A DNA stretch of 64,000 nt from assembly GCF_014705655.1 (NCBI RefSeq), contig NZ_JACXIY010000043.1:1-64000 (forward strand). The letters run 5' to 3'. Below, in pieces: positions 1 to 9,024 of the stretch. Both the position numbers and the translations under genes were made by a program. Numbering within the stretch: position 1 is the first letter of the stretch; each line of letters begins with the position of its first letter. This DNA comes from Paenibacillus arenilitoris. GTDB lineage: Bacteria > Bacillota > Bacilli > Paenibacillales > Paenibacillaceae. The notes beneath the pieces were generated by a model. That model saw nothing but the letters and a program-made list of their open reading frames with translations, was not told the origin of the DNA and searched no databases.

Positions 1-84
1 CCCATACCGAACACGACCGTTAAGCCCTCCAGCGCCGATGGTACTTAGACCGCAGGGTCTTGGGAGAGTAGGACGTCGCCAAGC
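1..84 (+). rRNA. rrf: 5S ribosomal RNA, 3' portion
   Basis: The window opens inside a 5S rRNA. The sequence starts at the conserved CCCATACCGAACACG loop and runs through the GGGAGAGTAGGACGTCGCCAAGC 3' end. The 5' part lies before the window. It is followed within 10 bases by a strong terminator, so this is the end of an rrn operon. Identification rests on the conserved 5S motifs. The exact 3' end is uncertain by a few bases. Confidence 0.93.
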
Positions 85-91
85 ACAGAAG

Positions 92-122
92 ACCTGTCAC
101 AATTTACTGTGACAGGTTTTTT
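92..122 (+). terminator. Terminator of the rrn operon
   Basis: A 9-bp perfect stem (ACCTGTCAC/GTGACAGGT) with an 8-base loop is followed by a run of six T. It lies 8 bases behind the 5S 3' end and is a standard intrinsic terminator. Confidence 0.9.
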
Positions 123-130
123 CTGTATGT

Positions 131-242
131 ATGGCGACTTCTACCTCTCCTTGTTGGGAGAGTGTCTGAACCTTCCGATCGAAGCAACTCGACGAAGGTG
201 GCCGTCCTTAGAGGTTCAGACGCCGACCTCGAAGCGTTCGCC
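131..242 (+). other. Folded segment, possible structured RNA
   Basis: There is no convincing gene here, but the strand can fold as a three-way junction. Bases 133-141 pair with 231-242 (GGCGA-CTTC with GAAG-3-nt bulge-TCGCC). Bases 145-150 pair with 157-162 (CTCTCC/GGAGAG). Bases 164-172 pair with 213-221 (GTCTGAACC/GGTTCAGAC, perfect). A second terminator follows at 291-319. I see no promoter between the rrn terminator and this element, so expression would need read-through. It could be an rRNA-operon remnant or an unannotated small RNA. Identity unknown. Confidence 0.35.
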
Positions 243-290
243 AAGAAGCTTATCCGTCCGGTGCGGAAAGGCCATCGCCAAGCACGAGGA

Positions 291-319
291 ACCTACCGCA
301 TGCATGCGGTAGGTTTTTT
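291..319 (+). terminator. Second terminator behind the rrn operon
   Basis: ACCTACCGCATG/CATGCGGTAGGT forms a 12-bp perfect palindromic stem (about 8-9 bp if a loop is left), followed by six T. The bases before it (about 274-290, ATCGCCAAGCACGAGGA) resemble the 5S tail before the first terminator (GTCGCCAAGCACAGAAG), which suggests a duplicated and diverged operon end. From 320 to about 500 I see no gene. Confidence 0.8.
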
Positions 320-507
320 GTTGTTTATGCGAAGAAGAAGGCGACTTCATCCCTCGTGGTTCGGCAAGACAAGGTTCGATAACGATCCATCCTAAGGTAC
401 GAGCGACCTCGGAGAGGGGCATTTTTTCATACGGGCAAAAGGCCAGGCTCATGTATAAACGGCTTCCCGCCGCACCAAGCTATTATAAAAAGGTTTGTCC
501 GATGCAC

Positions 508-535
508 TTGACCTTTTGAACATTTTGCATATAAT
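508..535 (+). promoter_or_regulatory. SigA promoter of the ctsR operon
   Basis: TTGACC (508-513) and TATAAT (530-535) are separated by 16 bp, a near-consensus vegetative promoter. The predicted transcription start, near 542, falls at the edge of the CtsR operator. Confidence 0.85.
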
Positions 536-544
536 ATAAATCAA

Positions 545-561
545 AGTCAAAGAAAGTCAAA
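545..561 (+). promoter_or_regulatory. CtsR operator (heptad direct repeat)
   Basis: AGTCAAA-GAA-AGTCAAA matches the CtsR consensus RGTCAAA-NAN-RGTCAAA at every position. It sits just downstream of the -10 element, where bound repressor would block transcription. This supports autoregulation of the ctsR-mcsA-mcsB-clpC operon, as known in Bacillus subtilis. Confidence 0.93.
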
Positions 562-664
562 GTCAGTTATCAGAATATTTCGCATATGTCGATAACGGCT
601 AACGACCTTTTTGATTTGAAGGCTCAATTTTGGTTTACCGGTTTATAGCAGGGAGGTTGGTTGT

Positions 665-1126
665 TTGCGTAACATATCCGATCTCATCGAACAGTATTTG
701 AAGCACATGCTCCAGGACAGTCCGGAAGGCGCGGTCGAAATTCAGCGCAACGATTTGGCTGACAAATTTTCTTGCGTGCCGTCGCAGATCAATTACGTCA
801 TCAGTACCCGATTCACTTTGGAGAAGGGGTACATGGTCGAAAGCAAGCGCGGCGGCGGCGGATACATCCGCATCCAGCGGATCGATCTTCCGGCATTGAA
901 ATCGATTCAATCCCATATCGAGCAGACGATTGGCGAACGCGTCGATCAAGGCGCGGCGGAAGGATTGATCTACCAGCTTGAGGAAGCGGAGCTCATCACG
1001 AGGCGGGAGGCGGGCTTGCTGCGTGCGGCCGTGCATCGGGAGACGATCGCGCTGAAGCTGCCGCTAAGGGACGAGATCAGAGCGAGGCTGCTTCGCTCGA
1101 TGCTCATTTCATTGCTGGTGAAATAA
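665..1126 (+). CDS. ctsR: CtsR, transcriptional repressor of class III heat-shock genes
   Basis: Dimeric repressor that shuts off clp and mcs genes at normal temperature and is inactivated by heat or by McsB action. The 153-residue protein has an N-terminal winged helix-turn-helix (about residues 25-55). The wing contains RGGGGY, whose tetraglycine loop (residues 63-66) is the thermosensor in the family. The C-terminal half is the dimerisation domain. The start is TTG at 665, with GGGAGG 8-9 bases upstream; no ATG fits. It heads the operon and its own operator lies about 100 bp upstream. Confidence 0.96.
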   Translation: MRNISDLIEQYLKHMLQDSPEGAVEIQRNDLADKFSCVPSQINYVISTRFTLEKGYMVESKRGGGGYIRIQRIDLPALKSIQSHIEQTIGERVDQGAAEGLIYQLEEAELITRREAGLLRAAVHRETIALKLPLRDEIRARLLRSMLISLLVK

Positions 1127-1164
1127 CGGCGAGGTCCGTTGCGACCGGAAGGAGGGATCCAGGC

Positions 1165-1692
1165 TTGTATTGCCAAGAATGCGGTAAGAAGCCGGCCACG
1201 CTTCATTTTACGAAAATCGTTAACGGTGAGAAGACCGAATTCCATATTTGCGAAAGCTGCGCCCGCGAGAAGGGTGAAGGCATTCCCGGAGCTCCCAATA
1301 GCTTCTCCATCCATAGCTTATTGTCCGGGCTTCTGGATTTCGAGCAGCTCGGCAATGCCGGAATCGGCGGAGGCATGAAGCAGCAGCCGGCCCAGCGATG
1401 CGAGGAATGCGGCCTCACCTACGCCCAGTTCAGCAAGATCGGGCGCTTCGGCTGCAGTAATTGCTATCAGGCCTTTGCCGATAAGCTCGATCCTCTGCTC
1501 AAGCGGGTACACAGCGGCACCGTTCATACCGGCAAAATTCCAAAGCGCTCCGGCGGCCAAATCAAGTGCAAGCGGGAAATCGAGCAGCTTAGACGGGATT
1601 TGCAGGCGAAGATCGAGAACGAAGAATTCGAGAACGCGGCTCAGCTTCGGGATCGGATTCGCGAGCTGGAGCGCAAAATAGCGGATTTGTAG
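1165..1692 (+). CDS. mcsA: McsA, zinc-binding activator of the arginine kinase McsB
   Basis: Adaptor and activator of McsB in protein arginine phosphorylation. The 175-residue protein carries two zinc-finger-like units, CxxC at C3/C6 with C29/C32 and CxxC at C79/C82 with C97/C100. A C-terminal UVR-type helical motif (about 135-172) is the kind that contacts ClpC or partner proteins. The start is TTG at 1165 after GGAAGGAGGGA. It is 38 bp behind ctsR and 28 bp before mcsB, in the conserved Bacillales order. Confidence 0.95.
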   Translation: MYCQECGKKPATLHFTKIVNGEKTEFHICESCAREKGEGIPGAPNSFSIHSLLSGLLDFEQLGNAGIGGGMKQQPAQRCEECGLTYAQFSKIGRFGCSNCYQAFADKLDPLLKRVHSGTVHTGKIPKRSGGQIKCKREIEQLRRDLQAKIENEEFENAAQLRDRIRELERKIADL

Positions 1693-1720
1693 ATGGGGAA
1701 GGAAGGAGTGACCAGGTGTT

Positions 1721-2803
1721 TTGACGAATCATCGATTTACGCAGCATGCGCTTAGCGAATGGATGAAGGATGAAGGTCCGGAATCCGAAATCGTCATCAG
1801 CAGCCGTATTCGCATCGCCCGCAACTTGCGCCATCAGCCGTTCCCGATGCTGTCCACGAACCAGCAGGCGAAGGAAGTAATGGAGCAGCTGACGGAGGTT
1901 AGCCGGTCAGGCAAGCTGACGCCGATCATCGGCGAGTTCGAGACGATCCCGTTGTCCGAGCTTACGGAGCTCGATAAGCGGGTGCTCGTCGAAAAGCATC
2001 TGATCAGCCCGAGCCTCGCGAACGAGTCGCGCAGCGGAGCGGTTATCCTGAGCGAGAACGAATCGGTCAGCATTATGATTAACGAAGAAGACCATTTGCG
2101 CATCCAATGTTTGTACCCGGGTTTTCAAATCCAGGAGGCTTGGGCGTTGGCCAGCGGCATTGACGATATTTTCGAAGAAGAAGCCGATTACGCCTTCGAC
2201 GAGAGGCGCGGTTACTTGACGACTTGTCCGACGAATGTCGGAACGGGCATCCGGGCGTCGGTCATGATGCATTTGCCGGCTCTCGTGCTCACAAGTCAAA
2301 TCAACCGCATTTTGTCGGCGGTTACGCAAGTCGGATTGGCGGTTAGAGGCTTGTACGGGGAAGGCAGCGAAGCGCTCGGCAACCTGTTCCAGGTGTCGAA
2401 CCAAGTGACGCTGGGCCAATCCGAGAATGAAATCATCGATAACCTGTACGGCGTTGCCCGGCAAATTATCGAGCATGAGAAGGCGGCTCGCAAGCGCTTG
2501 ATGCAAGATTCGCGGCTGCGGATCGAGGATCGCATCAGACGGTCGTTCGGGATTTTGTCCTATGCGTCCGTCATGGATTCCAAAGAAGCGGCGCAGCGGC
2601 TGTCCGACGTGCGGCTTGGCGCGGATCTCGGTCTTTTGCCGGTGGCGGGCACGCAGGTTCTTAACGAACTGCTCGTCATGACGCAGCCCGGCTTCCTGCA
2701 GCAAACCTTCCAGGAGAAGTTGAGCGCGGAGCAGCGGGACGTGCGCAGAGCAGAGCTCATTCGCAAAAAATTAAGCGGTGAATCCGATCATGGGGGTGCA
2801 TGA
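1721..2803 (+). CDS. mcsB: McsB, protein arginine kinase
   Basis: Phosphorylates arginine residues in proteins, including CtsR, marking them for ClpCP degradation. The 360-residue protein has the phosphagen-kinase fold: SSRIRIARN near residue 28, NEEDHLRIQ at 121-129, and [10 protein letters not shown] at 167-176. The C-terminal RDVRRA (339-344) matches the RDxxRA phosphoarginine-binding motif of the family. The start is TTG at 1721, preceded by GGAAGGAG. The stop nearly touches clpC, so translation of the two is probably coupled. Confidence 0.96.
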   Translation: MTNHRFTQHALSEWMKDEGPESEIVISSRIRIARNLRHQPFPMLSTNQQAKEVMEQLTEVSRSGKLTPIIGEFETIPLSELTELDKRVLVEKHLISPSLANESRSGAVILSENESVSIMINEEDHLRIQCLYPGFQIQEAWALASGIDDIFEEEADYAFDERRGYLTTCPTNVGTGIRASVMMHLPALVLTSQINRILSAVTQVGLAVRGLYGEGSEALGNLFQVSNQVTLGQSENEIIDNLYGVARQIIEHEKAARKRLMQDSRLRIEDRIRRSFGILSYASVMDSKEAAQRLSDVRLGADLGLLPVAGTQVLNELLVMTQPGFLQQTFQEKLSAEQRDVRRAELIRKKLSGESDHGGA

Positions 2804-2805
2804 AT

Positions 2806-5265
2806 ATGATGTTTGGACGTTTTACAGAACGGGCGCAGAAGGTGCTCGCATTGGCGCAGGAGGAAGCGGTTCGGCTCGGACATAACAATATCGGCACGGA
2901 GCATATTTTGCTTGGCTTGATACGCGAAGGGGAAGGCATCGCGGCGAAAGCGCTAATCGGACTCGGGCTGGGTCTCGAGAAAATCCAGGACGAGGTCGAG
3001 GCGCTGATCGGACGCGGCCAAGAGCAGCCGAACAATATCGCCTATACGCCTCGCGCCAAAAAAGTCATCGAGCTGTCCATGGATGAAGCAAGGAAGCTCG
3101 GCCATACGTACGTCGGCACGGAGCATATCCTGCTCGGGCTGATTCGTGAAGGGGAAGGCGTGGCGGCGCGCGTGCTGAACAACCTCGGCATCAGCCTGAA
3201 CAAGGCACGCCAGCAAGTGCTGCAGCTGCTCGGAAGCAGCGAGGCGGTATCGAGCAACCACGGCTCGCAAGCGAACGTGAGCACGCCGACGCTTGACGGT
3301 CTGGCGAGGGACCTTACCGCGTTCGCGAAAGAAGGCAACCTCGATCCGGTTATCGGCCGCAGCAAGGAAATCGAGCGCGTCATCCAGGTGCTGAGCCGCC
3401 GGACGAAGAACAATCCGGTCCTTATCGGGGAACCGGGCGTCGGCAAGACGGCGATCGCCGAAGGTTTGGCGCAGAAGATCATCGCCAACGAAATTCCGGA
3501 GACGCTGCGCGACAAGCGCGTCATGACGCTCGATATGGGTTCCGTCGTCGCGGGAACGAAGTACCGCGGCGAATTCGAGGACCGGCTGAAGAAGATCATG
3601 GATGAAATCCGTCAAGCGGGCAACATCATTCTGTTCATCGACGAGCTGCATACGCTGATCGGCGCGGGCGGCGCGGAAGGCGCGATCGACGCTTCGAATA
3701 TTTTGAAGCCGGCGCTGGCGCGCGGCGAGCTGCAGTGCATTGGCGCCACGACGCTCGACGAATACCGGAAATATATCGAGAAGGACGCGGCCCTCGAGCG
3801 CCGGTTCCAGCCGATTACGGTGGATCAGCCTTCGACGGACGAGGCGATTCAAATTTTGTACGGCCTGCGCGACCGTTACGAAGCGCATCACCGAGTGAAA
3901 ATTACGGACGACGCGATCGTGCAAGCGGTGAAGCTGTCGGACCGTTATATACCGGACCGGTTCCTGCCGGACAAAGCGATCGACCTGATCGACGAGGCCG
4001 GATCGAAGGTACGGCTCAATTCCTATACGATCCCGCCGAACTTGAAGCAGCTGGAAAGCCGCCTGGAGGACATCCGCAAGGAGAAGGACGCGGCGGTTCA
4101 GAGCCAGGAATTCGAGAAGGCGGCGGCGCTTCGCGATACCGAGCAGAAGATTCGCGAAGAGCTGGACGTTACGAAAAACCAATGGAAAGAAAAGCAGGGC
4201 CGCACCGATTCCGAGGTTACGCCTGAAGATATCGCGCAGGTCGTGGCAAGCTGGACCGGAATTCCGGTCAGCAAGCTGGCCGAAGAAGAAACCGAGCGCC
4301 TGCTGAAGATGGAGTCGATTCTCCACGACCGCGTCATCGGCCAGGACGACGCCGTGAAGTCGGTCGCCCGCGCCATCCGCCGCGCCCGCGCCGGCCTTAA
4401 GGATCCGAAACGTCCGATCGGCTCGTTCATCTTCCTCGGACCGACCGGCGTCGGGAAGACGGAGCTCGCCAGAGCGCTGGCCGAATCGATGTTCGGCGAC
4501 GAGAACGCGGTGATCCGCATCGATATGTCGGAGTACATGGAGAAGCATTCGACCTCGCGTCTGGTCGGAGCGCCTCCGGGCTACGTCGGATATGAAGAAG
4601 GCGGACAGCTGACGGAGAAGGTTCGCCGCAAGCCATATTCGGTCGTGCTGCTCGACGAAATCGAGAAGGCGCATCCGGAAGTGTTCAACATCCTGCTGCA
4701 AGTGCTCGAGGATGGCCGCTTGACCGACTCGAAAGGCCGGGTCGTCGACTTCCGCAACACGCTGATCATCATGACGTCCAACGTCGGCGCCGATCAAATC
4801 AAGCGCAATTCTTCGCTCGGCTTTACGGCGACGCAGGATGCGGGACGCGATTTCGCCGTCATGAAGGACAAAGTAATGGCGGAGCTTAAGAAGAGCTTCC
4901 GTCCGGAGTTCCTGAACCGGATCGACGAGACGATCGTATTCCACTCGCTCGGCGAGGAGCATATCGCTCAAATCGTCACGCTGATGTCGGAGGAGCTGCG
5001 CAAGCGGCTGCGCGAGCAGGAAGTGGACTTCGCGCTCACCGATTCGGCGAAAGCGTTCCTGGCGAAGGAAGGCTTCGATCCGGCATACGGAGCGCGTCCG
5101 CTGCGCCGGGCGATCCAGAAGCATATCGAGGACCGCATCTCCGAGGAGCTGCTGATGGGCAATATCCGCAAGGGCGATTCGTTCGTCATCGACGAGAAGG
5201 ACGGCGCGCTCGTCGTCACGAAGGCGCAAGCCGAGCCCGCTTCCGAAGAGCCGGCGACGAAATAA
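2806..5265 (+). CDS. clpC: ClpC, AAA+ unfoldase of the ClpCP protease
   Basis: HSP100 unfoldase that feeds substrates, including arginine-phosphorylated proteins, to ClpP. About 819 residues with the full family architecture. Two N-domain repeats (about 1-145) are followed by AAA-1 with Walker A GEPGVGKT (about 208-215). A middle domain with a UVR-like coiled coil (about 400-480) precedes AAA-2 with Walker A GPTGVGKT (about 545-552) and the C-terminal D2-small domain. I prefer ATG 2806 (MMFGRF, as in Bacillus) because GGGGGTG at 2792-2798 is well spaced. ATG 2800, overlapping the mcsB stop, is the alternative and adds two residues. Confidence 0.97.
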   Translation: MMFGRFTERAQKVLALAQEEAVRLGHNNIGTEHILLGLIREGEGIAAKALIGLGLGLEKIQDEVEALIGRGQEQPNNIAYTPRAKKVIELSMDEARKLGHTYVGTEHILLGLIREGEGVAARVLNNLGISLNKARQQVLQLLGSSEAVSSNHGSQANVSTPTLDGLARDLTAFAKEGNLDPVIGRSKEIERVIQVLSRRTKNNPVLIGEPGVGKTAIAEGLAQKIIANEIPETLRDKRVMTLDMGSVVAGTKYRGEFEDRLKKIMDEIRQAGNIILFIDELHTLIGAGGAEGAIDASNILKPALARGELQCIGATTLDEYRKYIEKDAALERRFQPITVDQPSTDEAIQILYGLRDRYEAHHRVKITDDAIVQAVKLSDRYIPDRFLPDKAIDLIDEAGSKVRLNSYTIPPNLKQLESRLEDIRKEKDAAVQSQEFEKAAALRDTEQKIREELDVTKNQWKEKQGRTDSEVTPEDIAQVVASWTGIPVSKLAEEETERLLKMESILHDRVIGQDDAVKSVARAIRRARAGLKDPKRPIGSFIFLGPTGVGKTELARALAESMFGDENAVIRIDMSEYMEKHSTSRLVGAPPGYVGYEEGGQLTEKVRRKPYSVVLLDEIEKAHPEVFNILLQVLEDGRLTDSKGRVVDFRNTLIIMTSNVGADQIKRNSSLGFTATQDAGRDFAVMKDKVMAELKKSFRPEFLNRIDETIVFHSLGEEHIAQIVTLMSEELRKRLREQEVDFALTDSAKAFLAKEGFDPAYGARPLRRAIQKHIEDRISEELLMGNIRKGDSFVIDEKDGALVVTKAQAEPASEEPATK

Positions 5266-5278
5266 CCGAAATTAGCGA

Positions 5279-5316
5279 AGAACCCGTTATCCACTTGTGG
5301 ATAACGGGTTCTTTTT
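5279..5316 (+). terminator. Terminator of the ctsR-clpC operon
   Basis: AGAACCCGTTATCCAC (5279-5294) pairs perfectly with GTGGATAACGGGTTCT (5297-5312), followed by a T-run. The arms also contain DnaA-box sequence (see the DnaA cluster). Confidence 0.9.
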
Positions 5317-5394
5317 CTGCCCTGTTATCCCGATTGGGGGCAAGTCTACAGTATGTGGATAAAGTGTATAAAATGTTAATAATTCTGTGGATAA
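5288..5394 (-). promoter_or_regulatory. Cluster of DnaA boxes between clpC and radA
   Basis: The perfect 9-mer TTATCCACA occurs three times on the minus strand (plus-strand TGTGGATAA at 5296-5304, 5354-5362 and 5386-5394). A one-mismatch copy, TTATCCACT, lies on the plus strand at 5288-5296. The first pair forms the arms of the clpC terminator. An AT-rich stretch (about 5361-5385) lies between the last two boxes. DnaA binding here is inferred. This is not the replication origin, since dnaA/dnaN and the usual origin genes are absent. Confidence 0.6.
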
Positions 5395-5540
5395 ATCCGA
5401 TATTAAACGATGAGGAACGAGTCGAATGTGAATATCGAAACCGTTCTTGCCGCGCAGGAGCAAATTCGTGCACAAGGTGGGTTTATACGATGAAGATTAA
5501 ATGGTAAACTTTATATATTGTCAATGGTAAGGAGCATATC

Positions 5541-6908
5541 ATGGCCAAAATCAAATCGAAATTCGTCTGCACGGAATGCGGCACCGAATCGGCGAAGTGG
5601 CTCGGCAAATGCCCGGGCTGCCATGCATGGAATTCCATGGTGGAAGAAAAGGAGACGGTCGTCAAGACGAAGGGCGTCGGATTATCGTCGATTCATGCGA
5701 AAGAAAAGCCGCAATCCATCATACATATAGAGAGCGGGCAGGAGCCGCGCATAGAAACGAAGATGCTGGAGCTGAACCGGGTGCTCGGCGGAGGCGTCGT
5801 GCCCGGCTCGCTCATATTGGTCGGCGGGGATCCGGGCATCGGGAAATCGACGCTCCTGCTGCAAACCTCCCACGCCCTCGCGGTCAAAGGGCTGCGGGTG
5901 CTTTATATTTCCGGGGAGGAGTCGGTGCGCCAGACGAAGCTTCGGGCAGACCGTCTCGGCGCGCTGACGGAAACTCTTTATGTATTATGCGAGACCAATA
6001 TGGAGCAAATTAACGAGGCGGTCGAATCGGTGCAGCCGGATTTCCTCGTCATCGACTCGATTCAGACCGTATACGATCCGAACGTGCAATCCGCGCCCGG
6101 AAGCGTGTCCCAGGTTCGCGAATGCACGGCGCATTTCATGCGGGTCGCCAAAATCAAAGGCATCGCGACGGTGCTTGTCGGACACGTGACCAAGGAAGGG
6201 GCGATCGCGGGGCCGAGATTGCTCGAGCATATGGTGGATTGCGTCCTCTATTTCGAAGGGGAGCGGCATCATACATACCGGCTGCTGAGAGCGGTCAAGA
6301 ACCGGTTCGGTTCAACGAACGAAATCGGCATTTTCGAAATGGGCGAGGACGGGCTGCGCGAAGTATCCAATCCGTCCGAGCTGTTCCTCTCCGAGCGCCC
6401 GCTCGGCGTATCGGGCTCGACGGTCGTCGCGAGCATGGAGGGCACGAGGCCGATTCTGGTCGAGCTGCAGGCGCTCGTCGCGACGACGAACTTCCCGTCG
6501 CCGAGAAGGATGGCGGCCGGAATCGACCATCACCGGATGGCGCTCATCATCGCGGTGCTGGAGAAACGCAACGGCATGTTCCTTCAGACGCAGGACGCCT
6601 ATCTTAACGTCGCAGGCGGGGTCAAGCTGGATGAGCCGGCCGTCGATCTGGCGGCGGCGGTCAGCCTGGCTTCCAGCTTCCGCGACGCGCCGACGAAGCC
6701 GTACGACGTCATCTTCGGCGAAGTCGGGCTAACGGGCGAGGTGCGCGCCGTATCGCGGGCGGAGCAGCGGGTGAAGGAAGCGGAGAAGCTCGGCTTCAAG
6801 AGGATCATTATGCCGGAGAAAAGCTTGAAGGGCTGGAAGCCGCCTTCGGGCATCGAAATAATCGGCGTCACCACGGTGGCGGAAGCACTCAAGGCAGCGC
6901 TTGGATAG
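5541..6908 (+). CDS. radA: RadA/Sms, recombination and DNA repair ATPase
   Basis: RecA-like DNA-dependent ATPase that helps process recombination intermediates. The 455-residue protein has an N-terminal zinc finger (C10, C13, C24, C27). Walker [11 protein letters not shown] is near residues 95-104, and the RadA-specific KNRFG motif is near 253. The C-terminal part is a Lon-protease-like domain. The ATG start at 5541 follows AAGGAG (5529-5534). It is separated from clpC by a terminator and so has its own transcription. disA follows 10 bp after the stop, a conserved pair. Confidence 0.96.
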   Translation: MAKIKSKFVCTECGTESAKWLGKCPGCHAWNSMVEEKETVVKTKGVGLSSIHAKEKPQSIIHIESGQEPRIETKMLELNRVLGGGVVPGSLILVGGDPGIGKSTLLLQTSHALAVKGLRVLYISGEESVRQTKLRADRLGALTETLYVLCETNMEQINEAVESVQPDFLVIDSIQTVYDPNVQSAPGSVSQVRECTAHFMRVAKIKGIATVLVGHVTKEGAIAGPRLLEHMVDCVLYFEGERHHTYRLLRAVKNRFGSTNEIGIFEMGEDGLREVSNPSELFLSERPLGVSGSTVVASMEGTRPILVELQALVATTNFPSPRRMAAGIDHHRMALIIAVLEKRNGMFLQTQDAYLNVAGGVKLDEPAVDLAAAVSLASSFRDAPTKPYDVIFGEVGLTGEVRAVSRAEQRVKEAEKLGFKRIIMPEKSLKGWKPPSGIEIIGVTTVAEALKAALG

Positions 6909-6918
6909 GGGGCAGATG

Positions 6919-7995
6919 ATGAAGGAACCAACCCAGATTGAAATCATGAACCAATTATTGCAATTAGTCGCGCCAGGCACCCCTTTTCGGGAAGGGCTCG
7001 AGAACGTGCTTCGCGCCAAGACGGGGGCGCTCATCGTGGTCGGCTACAGCCCGGAAGTGATGGAGGTCGTCGATGGCGGCTTCTCCATCAATTGCGACTT
7101 CTCGCCGAACTACTTGTATGAACTTGCCAAGATGGACGGGGCTATTATTATGAGCGAGGATATGAGACGGATTTTGTACGCGAATACTCAGCTGATTCCG
7201 AACAGCTCGATCCCGTCGATCGAGACCGGCATCCGACACCGTACGGCGGAGCGGGTTGCCAAGCAGACGGGCAAGCTCGTCGTCTCGATCTCCCAGCGCC
7301 GGAATATCATTACGCTGTATCAAGGCAATCTTCGCTATTCGCTGAAGGATATGGGCGTCATTCTGACCAAGGCGAACCAAGCGATTCAGACGCTGGAGAA
7401 ATATAAGGCCGTGCTCAGCCAGTCCTTCACCAACCTGTCCGCGCTCGAATTCGAGGAGCTCGTCACGCTGCAGGAAGTGGCCCACGTCATCCAGCGGGTC
7501 GAAATGGTGCTTCGCATCAAGATGGAAATCAAGCGCTACGTCAACGAGCTCGGGACGGAAGGCCGACTGATCAGCATGCAGATGGATGAGCTGGTCGGCG
7601 GCGTGGAAGAGGACGCCTGGTATTTGCTCAAGGATTACGCGAAGGAAAACTCGGACGAGAAAATCAGGGAAATTCGCGCCGGATTGAAGAAGCTCAGCTC
7701 CGACGAGCTGCTCGACGCCCCTCCGATCGTGCGTCTGATCGGTTATCCGCATACGAACAACATGATCGACGAATCGGTATCGCCGCGCGGCTACCGGCTG
7801 CTCAACAAAATCCCGAGGCTGCCGCTGATCATCATGAACAACCTGGTCGAGCGCTTCAGCCGCTTGCCCCATATTCTGATGGCGACAATCGAGGAGCTCG
7901 ACGAAGTGGACGGAATCGGGGAAGTGCGGGCGCGCGCGATCAAGGAAGGCCTGAAGCGGATTCAAGAACAGATGTTCATTGACAGGCAAATTTAA
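6919..7995 (+). CDS. disA: DisA, DNA integrity scanning diadenylate cyclase
   Basis: Makes c-di-AMP from two ATP and scans DNA for branched structures, delaying sporulation when damage is met. About 358 residues. The N-terminal DAC domain has the catalytic DGA (73-75) and RHRT (106-109) motifs. A long helical spine follows, then a C-terminal helix-hairpin-helix DNA-binding domain ([14 protein letters not shown]). GGGGG at 6908-6912 fits ATG 6919 best; ATG 6916 or TTG 6901 are in-frame alternatives. It is probably cotranscribed with radA. Confidence 0.96.
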   Translation: MKEPTQIEIMNQLLQLVAPGTPFREGLENVLRAKTGALIVVGYSPEVMEVVDGGFSINCDFSPNYLYELAKMDGAIIMSEDMRRILYANTQLIPNSSIPSIETGIRHRTAERVAKQTGKLVVSISQRRNIITLYQGNLRYSLKDMGVILTKANQAIQTLEKYKAVLSQSFTNLSALEFEELVTLQEVAHVIQRVEMVLRIKMEIKRYVNELGTEGRLISMQMDELVGGVEEDAWYLLKDYAKENSDEKIREIRAGLKKLSSDELLDAPPIVRLIGYPHTNNMIDESVSPRGYRLLNKIPRLPLIIMNNLVERFSRLPHILMATIEELDEVDGIGEVRARAIKEGLKRIQEQMFIDRQI

Positions 7996-8083
7996 ATCCC
8001 ATACAATAGACTGAATGTGGCCTTGCGACGTTGCGATACATTCGTTAAAGGTTTTGGGGCATAGTAGAGAAGAGGTGGAAAAG

Positions 8084-8830
8084 ATGATCACAAAGTCGAT
8101 ACCGAGCCTTCTCACGGTGGGGAACCTATTCCTAGGAGTAATCGCCATCATTCTTGTTTTTAACGAAAAACCGGACACGGCGGCGATGATGGTCTTGATC
8201 GCGATGCTGCTCGACGGGGTGGACGGACGCGTTGCCCGGGCGCTGAACGCCCAAAGCGAATTCGGCAAAGAGCTCGACTCGTTAGCCGATGTCATTTCGT
8301 TTGGCGTGGCTCCGGCTTTTATTATGTATGTGGTCGCTTTTCAAGAACTCAATCCGGCATTCGCGTGGATCGTAACGGCCTTGTTCCCGATTTGCGGCGC
8401 GCTCAGGCTTGCCCGCTTTAATGTGATTGCGAGCGCCCCGGGCTATTTTATCGGACTTCCGATCCCGGCCGCCGGCGGCGTGCTGGCGACGCTTGCTTTA
8501 TTCAAAGACGACATTTACGTATCGGTGCTGCTGGCCAGCACGCTGCTGCTGTCCATTCTAATGGTTAGCACCATTAAATATCCGAATTTCAAGAAGGTCG
8601 GCATACCGAAGAGCGCGGTGTGGGTCGTACCGCTCGTCATTATCGCGGCGATCGTTCTCGGACTCGTGTTCAAGAACGAGCTGTCCAAAATTTTGTTCGT
8701 GCCGCTGCTGCTTTACGCGCTGTACGGCCTAAAAAAAAACGTTGACCGACGCCTTAAGAAGCGCAGCCGCAAGCGCGGCAAAGCGTCGGATCAGCCGGAA
8801 GATCCGGTGCAATCCGAAACGACGGCCTAA
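8084..8830 (+). CDS. pssA: CDP-diacylglycerol--serine O-phosphatidyltransferase
   Basis: Integral membrane enzyme that joins CDP-diacylglycerol and serine to give phosphatidylserine, the precursor of phosphatidylethanolamine. 248 residues with several hydrophobic segments. The CDP-alcohol phosphotransferase signature is complete: D44-G-V-D47-G48-R-V-A51-R52, G61, D65, D69. The C-terminal tail is highly basic. ATG 8084 is preferred because AGAGGTGG precedes it and the protein starts like family members; the frame also opens at 8015. No psd decarboxylase is adjacent. A terminator follows. Confidence 0.9.
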   Translation: MITKSIPSLLTVGNLFLGVIAIILVFNEKPDTAAMMVLIAMLLDGVDGRVARALNAQSEFGKELDSLADVISFGVAPAFIMYVVAFQELNPAFAWIVTALFPICGALRLARFNVIASAPGYFIGLPIPAAGGVLATLALFKDDIYVSVLLASTLLLSILMVSTIKYPNFKKVGIPKSAVWVVPLVIIAAIVLGLVFKNELSKILFVPLLLYALYGLKKNVDRRLKKRSRKRGKASDQPEDPVQSETTA

Positions 8831-8833
8831 AAC

Positions 8834-8886
8834 AAAAACCGCCGATTCATCTCCCCCGAGGAGGAATGGATCGAGCGGTTTTTTTC
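8834..8886 (+). terminator. Terminator behind pssA
   Basis: AAACCGC pairs with GCGGTTT around an imperfect inner stem (CGAT...ATCG, CTCC...GGAGG), followed by about seven T. The 140 bp to the next gene, which lies on the minus strand, hold nothing I recognise. Confidence 0.85.
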
Positions 8887-9024
8887 ATCGTGAAACGAGC
8901 TTATGACACTAAAGGACGGCACAGAACCGAGCTGTGTAAGATGCAGCTAGCGGTTCGTGCGTTGCGTCAGCCGTTTACACTTGTGTGTCGCTGCTGCGGC
9001 GGCTTGACAGTCCGGCGATCCGCA

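Noticed and set aside
109-452. Three short frames between the 5S rRNA and ctsR
   Set aside because: They cross both terminators and the stem arms, share no protein features and have no ribosome sites.
2953-5229. 758-residue open frame antisense to clpC
   Set aside because: Codon-bias shadow of a GC-rich gene. No ribosome site, Arg/Leu/Asp-rich composition and no recognisable motif.
5266-5540. Chromosomal replication origin at the DnaA-box cluster
   Set aside because: Too few boxes and no dnaA, dnaN, rpmH, or other origin genes; a regulatory DnaA cluster is more likely.
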